DNA from: Bacteroidia bacterium | GTDB taxonomy: Bacteria > Bacteroidota > Bacteroidia > J057 | Direction of reading: 5' to 3' | Assembly: GCA_030430575.1 (NCBI GenBank) | Contig: JAUIKF010000007.1 | Span: 100,389-164,388, forward strand | DNA length: 64,000 nucleotides | Part shown: piece after piece, positions 7,966 to 15,516 of the stretch | Layout: every line of letters starts with the position of its first letter | How positions within the stretch are numbered: the first letter of the stretch is position 1 | The notes under the pieces: generated by a model | The model's database searches: none | Seen by the model: only the letters and a program-made list of their open reading frames with translations | What the model was told of the DNA's origin: nothing | Program-made: the position numbers and the translations under genes

Positions 7966-9468
7966 ATGAATACCCTTTCCCAACTCCCCAAAAAGATCCA
8001 GCCCAAGCTCACAGTCAATAAACCAAATGACCGCTTCGAGCGCGAAGCCGACGCGATGGCGGACCATGTGATGGGCTATTCATCCCAGGCACCGTCTATG
8101 ACACCTGCTTCGGGCCTCCAGCGCAAATGCGCTGAATGTGAGGAAGAGGAGAAAATGGTGCAAAGAAAAACCGATGGCAATGGGCCTGTTGCTACCAACA
8201 CCCTCAATCAACAACTCAGCCGGACCAAAGGCCAAGGCAGGCCCCTTTCTGCTCATACCCAACAAGCCATGGGACAGGCATTTGGTCGAGATTTCAGCCA
8301 GGTGCGGGTGCATACGGGCTGGCAAGCAGCTCAAATGAGCCAAGGCATTCATGCCAAAGCATTTACTTTTGGTTCCAACATTTATTTTAACCAGGGAGCC
8401 TATAACCCTCATTCATCTGAAGGCAAGCATTTATTGGCGCATGAGCTAACCCATGTAGTGCAGCAAAGTGAAGGGAAAAATACAGATAGCATTCAACGAT
8501 TTTTGACGTGTGAACCTGAAGAAGAATGCCCGGATCGAGAACCTGGAGAGATAACTCGATCTAGAACGAGCCCCATGGTGGTTCACGAAATTACCAGCGG
8601 AGGCGTAGGGTTAATGATTTCTAATTTTGCCGTGGATGGAGGGGAAATAAAAGGAGACCCAACGACCAATCCCGCTTGGGTGGATTTTATGGATAGCCTT
8701 AGTGTTACCCCCCAGCAAACCTGGGAAATCCTAGGTTTTTCTGATTGCCAAGGAGGAGAAGGGGTCAATACAGATTTGAGAGCTGCTAGGGCGACTTCTC
8801 TTTATCTTGCCATGCCTTCTGCTGCACAAAGTAGAGTTGATACATTTGCTGCTGCCCCCATAGGGCAATGTGTTCGTCCCAACACTTCAGAAGAAGAGCG
8901 AAGCCTAAACCGTTCAGCTCTTATTAGGCTAACATCTACTGAGTTTGGGGAAGACGATTTTACCCCTGAACCCATAGAAGGAGACAATACGCGTCCTGTA
9001 TACATGTGTTCCAAAGACCTGGATACCTCTCCCGTAGGCACCCATGCCTTCTTCCGACTGGATGCCCCAGGGGCAGGCAACGAAACGATCAGCTTGCAGC
9101 CAATTCAAGTCAATCGCACCAGCGATTGCTGGCAGGGAATTCCCGCTTGGAATTACCCCAGTGACCAAACTGCCGCAGGAACCTGCACACTTACGCCATT
9201 TAGCTTCCGTGATGTATACAATCAGTTTCAGGCTTACCCCATTGGGCATTATTGTACATGGGGCCCCAATAGTAATACCTTTGTAGGACAGATAGCCCGT
9301 AATCTAGGGATGAGCAACCCTGATCCTTCTGGGTGGAACCCTGGTATGGATGAATCCCCACCGCCGGCTGGCACCTTTGCCCCAAATAAGTGGGCCACCC
9401 TTTCTGGCTGCACGACCATCGAGTGCATTCCTGATGCATTGGCCGATACGGATAGAGCGGTTGTTTAA
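7966..9468 (+). CDS. eCIS-core (DUF4157) cargo protein with OmpA-like domain and uncharacterised C-terminus
   Basis: The 500-residue protein starts with the common leader (IQPKLTVNKPNDRFEREADAMAD, residues 11-33), then QRKCAECEEEE (52-62) and the DUF4157 block ending HLLAHELTHVVQQ (155-167). Residues about 215-325 resemble an OmpA/MotB peptidoglycan-binding fold: ILGFSDCQGGEGVNTDLRAA has the form of GhtDxxGxxxxNxxLSxxRA, and SLNRSALIRLT stands where NRRVxI normally is. The last 150 residues, including YPIGHYCTWGPNSNTFVGQIAR, were not recognised; conserved Cys/His/Asn could make it an enzyme. No second HExxH is visible. It ends 12 bp before the next cargo gene, so the two are probably co-transcribed. 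A cell-wall-directed effector is an inference. Confidence 0.8.
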   Translation: MNTLSQLPKKIQPKLTVNKPNDRFEREADAMADHVMGYSSQAPSMTPASGLQRKCAECEEEEKMVQRKTDGNGPVATNTLNQQLSRTKGQGRPLSAHTQQAMGQAFGRDFSQVRVHTGWQAAQMSQGIHAKAFTFGSNIYFNQGAYNPHSSEGKHLLAHELTHVVQQSEGKNTDSIQRFLTCEPEEECPDREPGEITRSRTSPMVVHEITSGGVGLMISNFAVDGGEIKGDPTTNPAWVDFMDSLSVTPQQTWEILGFSDCQGGEGVNTDLRAARATSLYLAMPSAAQSRVDTFAAAPIGQCVRPNTSEEERSLNRSALIRLTSTEFGEDDFTPEPIEGDNTRPVYMCSKDLDTSPVGTHAFFRLDAPGAGNETISLQPIQVNRTSDCWQGIPAWNYPSDQTAAGTCTLTPFSFRDVYNQFQAYPIGHYCTWGPNSNTFVGQIARNLGMSNPDPSGWNPGMDESPPPAGTFAPNKWATLSGCTTIECIPDALADTDRAVV

Positions 9469-9480
9469 TTTTTCCCAATT

Positions 9481-12400
9481 ATGCCAACAACTAGCCCTAC
9501 AGTACAGCAAAAGACACAATTTGCCAAACCAACGATCCAGCCTAAACTGCAGGTCAACGAACCTGGTGACCGTTTCGAACTTGAAGCAGATCGCATGGCG
9601 GATCATATCATGCGCATGCCCCAAGACGGCTTATCATTGAGGCCGTCTATGACGCCCCTAAATGGCATTCAGCGCAAATGCACCGCATGTGAAGAGGAGG
9701 AAGAAGTCCAGCGAAAACCCTTGATGCAGAAGGCAGAAGCACGCAATTCGGTAGCTACTGAGGGCCTCAGTTCCCAATTGAACGGTGCCAAAGGCCGGGG
9801 GAGAACTCTTGCCAGGCCTATTAACCACACGATGAATCAAGCCTTTGGCTATGACTTTAGCGGCGTCCGCATCCACACGGACAGCCAAGCCGTCCAGATG
9901 AGTGAAAGGCTAAACGCCCGCGCCTTTACCTATGGGACGGATGTGTTTTTTAATCAGGGGGAATATAATCCCAATTCATCTTCAGGTAAACGTCTGCTGG
10001 CGCATGAGTTGACGCATGTGTTACAGCAGGGAGGAGGGAAGCAAGGCAGCTCAAATTTGATGGTTCAAAGAGAATCCAAGGGATCTATCCATTCTCTCGG
10101 CGAACGCTTCTGGACCTATCCCGAAGCTTTTAATCGAGCCTTACAAAAGGGTCGCATAGATGAGGCCCAGCGCCTTATTCAAATCGCTCCTATGGGAATC
10201 GCCAAAACACTAAGGGCACGTTTAAACAACCCTAAAGATGCGCTAGGACAATATTTCAAAAGAACTAGCGGAACTTCTAAAGAAGCGCAGAAAGCAATCC
10301 TTGCGACAGCTGAGCAAAAAATAAACCCAAAACCCAAGCCTAAACGATACAAAGCCAAAAGGGCTGATGGGACGGTGGTATTGCTTACAGAAGCAGAGTT
10401 TAAGAAACTACAAAGGGCAAATCGCCAACTCAATGCTTCTTTCAGAGAAATCACCTTAGATGTGCAACAACGCAAATCAACCCACCAGTTGCACCTCCAA
10501 AATCAGGGGTTGATTGGCAAAGGAGTAGATTGGGCCATTGGGATAAAACCACCCCCTTTGGCCATATGGAGTTGGCCAGATGCTCCTGTCAAAGCGGGGC
10601 TAGAAGCCTTGGCTGGAGGAGATTCAGAAACTGCGGTTAAGGAGTTGAAAAAGGCTAAACGGAAACTGCTAGAAGCAAAAACACGATGGGATACCTATAT
10701 CAGCGAGATGGGAGAAGGGGGAAAGAAGATAGGGGAATACAGTGATAAGGTTGGGGACAAATTATTGGAAGGCGTAGGGGTGCTAAAGGGAGCGGCTGCT
10801 CAGGTGACAGAAGTTGCTGATACGATGGTCTGGGTAGGAGAGACCATGAGAGATGCTCGGGAAGGAGCAGTTGACTACATCGCTGATAAAACTGGGACGA
10901 AAGGCACAGCATTTCATCGCGCTTTAGATATGGGGAGCGAAATGAGTACCCAATTTTTAATGGGTGGGGCAACTTTTTTCGCAGCTGCAGGCGACTACGC
11001 GAGGGCTGAAGGGTGGGTCGATAAAGAAACTGGTCATGTCAGTGTTACGGGAGCGATGGCAGGATCCCTCAACGAAGGAGCCCAATGGTTAGAGCAAAAC
11101 GTAGGACGGGGAAAAAATGATGCTTACTTCACTCCGCTTGAAATAGGAGAAATTGAAGGAGCTTTAGGAACCCAAGTCGCCCTGTTATTTGGTCCAGAAG
11201 AAGTGAAACTGGCCGTAAATTTCGTCGGCATTTTGGGCAGCATAAAAGGGGTGGTAGAAGGGTACCAAAAAACGAGGGACGTCATGAGTCCTGCCGTTTT
11301 AATCCCCCTGTTTAACATTGCTATTTCGCTCATTGGACTCAAAAGCACCGTAGCTAAAAACAAAATCTTTAAATTTATTTCAGGGCTTGTAGACCTTGCA
11401 CCAGTCGGTCCCCTGTTACTCGAAATATATGAGGAGTCAAAAGTAGACGAAAGCACGCTTTCAGAAGAACAACTGAAAGCACGTGACAAAAGAATTAGGC
11501 AACGATGGAGCCAAGTAGTGCAAATTGCAGCTAATGCAATCATGAGCGTTGTTAAGTCAAAAATGGATGCTTCTAAAGCAAAATTAGGCGGTTCTTCTCA
11601 TGATACAGACAGCCCTGGCACTACCCGAAATTCCCATACTGCTGGTCCTCATGCAGGCAGTTCTCCATCAGCCCCTCGCCCAGGCGCCCCTCATGGAGAT
11701 CACAACCCGCTACGCCCGCACACAGATCATGATTCGAAGACGCCGCTGGCCATCCCCACCTCGGCAAAAAAACAGGGCGCTCCAACTCCCCAAACGCCTT
11801 TATACAAGGCTCAGCCACCCAAGAGAAGGAACCCCCATTCTATGTCTCCAGGAGTAGCACCTGAAGGAGGGAACCCGGTTCACTCAGATGCGCCAAAGTT
11901 CAAAACGCCTAAGCCAGAACTTTACAAAGCCAAACCGCCTAAACCTAAAAAGTCTCCCAAAGGACACCCTACTCACCAGGGTAGATTTACAAATAAAGCT
12001 GATGCTGAGCGGCATTATTTTGAAACGGTGCGCATTAACCCTGGGGCTGAATTTGCGCTTATGCGAAATAAGCAAACGGGGGAGTTCCGGTTAATTTATG
12101 GAGATGCCAATTCTGTTACCATTCCGAAAGATTTAGACAATAATTGGGAGATTTGGACGCATAACCATCCGGTTGATCCGCGTACCAATGCTGTTCACCC
12201 TATCAATGTGAACCCCAGTGGATTTAGGGGAGATTTTGGCGGGTTAATGGACCAGTCAAGACAGACAGGAGGCACCGTCCAGACCTCTAGGATTGATTTT
12301 AAGATGCCCGACGGGAAGATGGACTTTACCATGTATTCCTATTATCCAGGCCACTCCAAGCCATTTGTGATTAATTATCCACTCGGTAATGGGCAATATG

Positions 12401-13329
12401 CTAGTAAGCGTTTTGCCTCAATCAAAGAGTACAATCGATGGACGTATGAAAATCATGGCTTTATCATGGATACAGATATCTATCCACCTGGCACCTTTAG
12501 CGCCCCTAAGCCTAGTCCAGGGCATTCCCCGCCAGTTCGCCATACCCCAGAAGGTGAGGGGAAAAAAGGAAGCAGTAGGTTAGCCGATGACGAAAGACAT
12601 AGGCGGGAAGTAGAGGATTACAAAAGAAGAGGGGGAAAAATTACGGTTGGTCCCAAAGGTCGCAGAACGGATATACAACATAGGGAAATAGGAGCAGGGG
12701 ATCAATCCAAAGAAAATAAACAACTCCTGGCGAAAGACCCCAAAGCAGGAAGAGATGCCATCGCTCACAATCAGCCAGATCAGGACCATGGAAGGCGTGG
12801 TGGTCGGAAAATGGAAATAGAACAAGGGATAGATCCTTTAGACTTTAGGAAAAAAGCCATTCCTCCTAACCCACCTAAATATAGCCCAAAATGGCTAGAG
12901 GTAGTTATTCGGATGCATGGAGAAGGAAAAATCAGAGTAATGAAAGGAGGTACTGCAAAACCCATTTCAGGTGCAGAATTAAAGGCCATACTGAAAAACC
13001 CCAAGAGAAGAAAGCAGCTTGTTTTTGAAGGATATAAAGGGAAAGGATATGGGAAAAAAGCTTGGATGCCAGTAGATGGGGCTCAAATGGGGCACAAAAA
13101 ACCGGCTATCAAAGTTTGGAAGGAAAATGTCAAACAAGCTAAGGACAGCCACAACAACGATATTGATGCCGCTAAGGCCCTGAAGGATGCCATGAATGCG
13201 CATCAAAATAAATCCAAAAATTTCGAATTGGAAGATGCTGATCACAATGCCTGGAAAGGGACAGAAGAAAAAAAGGAACATGGTACGTATCAAGATAGTC
13301 CCCCACCAGGCGGATGGGATACCTATTAA
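9481..13329 (+). CDS. Giant eCIS-core (DUF4157) effector with JAB/MPN-like and GH-E-like nuclease modules
   Basis: The 1282-residue protein is the largest of the four cargo genes. In order it shows the common leader (IQPKLQVNEPGDRFELEAD, 19-37), QRKCTACEEEEE (64-75), and DUF4157 with HELTH at 175-179. A helical middle follows, with a hydrophobic stretch at about 563-645 (VALLFG, LAVNFVGILGSIKGV, VLIPLFNIAISLIGL), then a Pro/His/Lys-rich linker (about 700-835). A domain with WTHNHP near 893 followed by NPSGFRGDF resembles the JAMM motif HxHP...PSxxD. The basic C-terminal domain contains QMGHKKPAIKVWKE near 1203-1215 and FELEDADHNAW, which resembles the GH-E branch of HNH/EndoVII polymorphic-toxin nucleases. 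The family calls rest on short motifs. No immunity gene is evident directly downstream. Confidence 0.8.
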   Translation: MPTTSPTVQQKTQFAKPTIQPKLQVNEPGDRFELEADRMADHIMRMPQDGLSLRPSMTPLNGIQRKCTACEEEEEVQRKPLMQKAEARNSVATEGLSSQLNGAKGRGRTLARPINHTMNQAFGYDFSGVRIHTDSQAVQMSERLNARAFTYGTDVFFNQGEYNPNSSSGKRLLAHELTHVLQQGGGKQGSSNLMVQRESKGSIHSLGERFWTYPEAFNRALQKGRIDEAQRLIQIAPMGIAKTLRARLNNPKDALGQYFKRTSGTSKEAQKAILATAEQKINPKPKPKRYKAKRADGTVVLLTEAEFKKLQRANRQLNASFREITLDVQQRKSTHQLHLQNQGLIGKGVDWAIGIKPPPLAIWSWPDAPVKAGLEALAGGDSETAVKELKKAKRKLLEAKTRWDTYISEMGEGGKKIGEYSDKVGDKLLEGVGVLKGAAAQVTEVADTMVWVGETMRDAREGAVDYIADKTGTKGTAFHRALDMGSEMSTQFLMGGATFFAAAGDYARAEGWVDKETGHVSVTGAMAGSLNEGAQWLEQNVGRGKNDAYFTPLEIGEIEGALGTQVALLFGPEEVKLAVNFVGILGSIKGVVEGYQKTRDVMSPAVLIPLFNIAISLIGLKSTVAKNKIFKFISGLVDLAPVGPLLLEIYEESKVDESTLSEEQLKARDKRIRQRWSQVVQIAANAIMSVVKSKMDASKAKLGGSSHDTDSPGTTRNSHTAGPHAGSSPSAPRPGAPHGDHNPLRPHTDHDSKTPLAIPTSAKKQGAPTPQTPLYKAQPPKRRNPHSMSPGVAPEGGNPVHSDAPKFKTPKPELYKAKPPKPKKSPKGHPTHQGRFTNKADAERHYFETVRINPGAEFALMRNKQTGEFRLIYGDANSVTIPKDLDNNWEIWTHNHPVDPRTNAVHPINVNPSGFRGDFGGLMDQSRQTGGTVQTSRIDFKMPDGKMDFTMYSYYPGHSKPFVINYPLGNGQYASKRFASIKEYNRWTYENHGFIMDTDIYPPGTFSAPKPSPGHSPPVRHTPEGEGKKGSSRLADDERHRREVEDYKRRGGKITVGPKGRRTDIQHREIGAGDQSKENKQLLAKDPKAGRDAIAHNQPDQDHGRRGGRKMEIEQGIDPLDFRKKAIPPNPPKYSPKWLEVVIRMHGEGKIRVMKGGTAKPISGAELKAILKNPKRRKQLVFEGYKGKGYGKKAWMPVDGAQMGHKKPAIKVWKENVKQAKDSHNNDIDAAKALKDAMNAHQNKSKNFELEDADHNAWKGTEEKKEHGTYQDSPPPGGWDTY

Positions 13330-13391
13330 CAAAAATCTATGAAAGGAATCAATAGCCTTTTTTCGGTATATTGTATCGGTAAGCTTAGGTT

Positions 13392-13439
13392 AGACCTCGG
13401 AGGTTTCATCAATAGCACTGGCTAAAACCTCCGAGGTCT
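13392..13439. repeat. GACCTCGGAGG hairpin repeat, copy 2
   Basis: A 48-bp hairpin almost identical to the copy at 7867-7914, differing mainly in the loop. The upstream context (tttttcggtat followed closely by ttgta) is also shared, so the two intergenic regions preceding cargo genes 2 and 4 look duplicated as units. Confidence 0.8.
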
Positions 13440-13491
13440 TAACACATTTTTAATGGTGTATTGTGGTTTTTAATTGTAGAAATACCTGCAT

Positions 13492-15342
13492 ATGAATTCT
13501 TTTTCTAAACTCTCCAAAACTGTTCAGACCAAGCTCACAGTCAATAAGCCCAATGATCGCTATGAGCGCGAAGCAGACGCGATGGCAGACCACGTGATGG
13601 GCCTTTCGCGCCATGCCCCCTCGATGACGCCTGCTGCTAGCATTCAGCGAAAATGTGCCACTTGTGAGGAGGAAGAAGAGATTCAAAGGAAGCCCCTGAT
13701 GCGGAAATCAGCTGAAGGTAGTTCTGCGGCACCTGATGGTCTCAGCTCTCAGCTGAGCGGTGCCAAGGGCCGGGGCTCTGCCCTTCCTGGTCCTCTTCAA
13801 AATACCATGAATCAGGCATTTGGGCATGACTTCAGCGGTGTCCGCGTGCATACGGACCCGCAAGCGGTCCAGATGAGTGAAAGGCTGAACGCCCGCGCCT
13901 TTACTTATGGGGCGGATGTATTTTTTAATAAAGGAGAATATAGCCCCGATTCGGCTGCAGGGAAGCATCTTCTCGCACATGAGTTGACGCATGTGGTGCA
14001 GCAGGGGAATGGGGTGCCTGAAATCTCGCGGAAAACCCTGACTGATGTGCCGCTGGAAAAAAGAAAGACATTAAAAATAGCTAGGACGCCATTGGATCAG
14101 CCAACCGTCGACAAATGGACCAAGGAATATTTTGACCCGGCTGAAGGGACCAGTGTAACCTTAACTATTCCAGCTGAATTTGGAGCAACTATCACAGATG
14201 AAAACCATAAAAAAGGCCTCAAAAGTGTCGCAGGGGAATTAGTCTCTAAATCTACCACTTCTGGTTCGGATATATTTCCTCCTAATCACATATATGATTT
14301 GGCACTGGATCTTACCCCTCACAAGGGAGAGCATGCTGTATTTCGGTTTATCCGATATGGCACATCTCCAAGTGAAAAAATGATCATTGAAAAGGCCCAG
14401 ACCCTTGCTGCCGCTAGCACGCCAGTCGCTGCGGGGACAAGCTTTAAGGGAGAAGTATCTGTAGGAAAGATTAAGATAAATATTGGTTCTTCGTTCTCTG
14501 ATGATCAAGGCAAAGTCATCGTAGATGCTGTAACATTGATTCCTGAGAAGATTCGAAGCAGGCTTGATGGGATAAGCTTTAAATTTGAAGGTTCAGGGAA
14601 AGGGCCTGGAGGACAAGATGGACATTATGACTCAGGAAAGGATGTCGTATCTATCTGGCAAGATATGTTCTCTGATTCTGCCAAAAGGGTAGGTGCTTCT
14701 TCTAATGCAGTCTATGAGATTGTTCATGAGTTAGGCCATGCCATAGATTTAAGGCCCCTTTTTAACGCTCAAAATGCGGCTGAAAAAGCAGAAAAGGAAA
14801 AGAAAGAATTGAAAGAAAAATTGGAGAACCCCAAAATAAAGATCGATCTAGGCGGAGATCCGTTAGGGGGATTAGGGGAAGACACTAAAGAGGGAGAAAG
14901 CGCTGAGGAGAAGCAGATGAAGGATAAAATTGCCGAATTGGAAAAAGAGATTGTCAACCAAAGAAAAGCTGCTACATCAGCCAAGTCAATTGCTGGATAT
15001 GAATTAGGTAATACAAAAGCGAATGAGCAATTATTGACAGCTTTTGGTAAAGCACTGGAGAAGGATGGGGTGAATGCTGTCAAAGACGCAAGGAAAACCA
15101 ATCGGAAAATTGATCAAGAAAATGAGGCCGCAACTACTCAGAATGAAGCCAACCCTGAAGGGCCACAGGTGGCTATGAAAGATAATATCAATACCTTGGA
15201 TACAGGGATTTCAAATTATGCGATGACAGACCTAATGGAAGCCTTCGCTGAAAACTTTTCCATCTATATTTTAGATGAAAAGCTATTGGAAAACCTACGA
15301 CCAAGCACGCATAAGTTTTTCGAAAAAGAATTCCCTAAGTAA
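13492..15342 (+). CDS. eCIS-core (DUF4157) cargo protein with ATLF-like gluzincin
   Basis: The 616-residue protein begins with the common leader (VQTKLTVNKPNDRYEREAD, 11-29), QRKCATCEEEEEIQRK (52-67), and DUF4157 with HELTH at 163-167. The C-terminal half has a second zinc motif, AVYEIVHELGHAIDL, with HELGH at 415-419. A Lys/Glu-rich probable coiled-coil insertion follows, then TDLMEAFAENFSIYI near 578-592, where Glu would be the third zinc ligand. This layout resembles the anthrax lethal factor-like (ATLF) peptidase fold, ending LRPSTHKFFEKEFPK. It is the last cargo gene before the structural genes (174 bp to the sheath). The substrate is unknown; the injected-protease role is inferred from the domains and position. 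Confidence 0.85.
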   Translation: MNSFSKLSKTVQTKLTVNKPNDRYEREADAMADHVMGLSRHAPSMTPAASIQRKCATCEEEEEIQRKPLMRKSAEGSSAAPDGLSSQLSGAKGRGSALPGPLQNTMNQAFGHDFSGVRVHTDPQAVQMSERLNARAFTYGADVFFNKGEYSPDSAAGKHLLAHELTHVVQQGNGVPEISRKTLTDVPLEKRKTLKIARTPLDQPTVDKWTKEYFDPAEGTSVTLTIPAEFGATITDENHKKGLKSVAGELVSKSTTSGSDIFPPNHIYDLALDLTPHKGEHAVFRFIRYGTSPSEKMIIEKAQTLAAASTPVAAGTSFKGEVSVGKIKINIGSSFSDDQGKVIVDAVTLIPEKIRSRLDGISFKFEGSGKGPGGQDGHYDSGKDVVSIWQDMFSDSAKRVGASSNAVYEIVHELGHAIDLRPLFNAQNAAEKAEKEKKELKEKLENPKIKIDLGGDPLGGLGEDTKEGESAEEKQMKDKIAELEKEIVNQRKAATSAKSIAGYELGNTKANEQLLTAFGKALEKDGVNAVKDARKTNRKIDQENEAATTQNEANPEGPQVAMKDNINTLDTGISNYAMTDLMEAFAENFSIYILDEKLLENLRPSTHKFFEKEFPK

Positions 15343-15516
15343 TTTTTTGCGAAAAAAGGCGAAGGATAGTTTTTCCCAAAAAACCACTCCTTCCGCCATA
15401 TTACCGCTGCTCCGCCAAACCTGCCGTTCCTCCCTTCGTTCTAGGAATCTCATGGGCTATATCCGAATTTTATTGGGTAATCAACAACAGCATTTATCCA
15501 TTAAAACAATATTATT

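Noticed and set aside
9481..15342. Toxin-immunity pairs among the payload genes
   Set aside because: Each gene is followed directly by another payload or a structural gene; no small gene of the immunity type lies between them.
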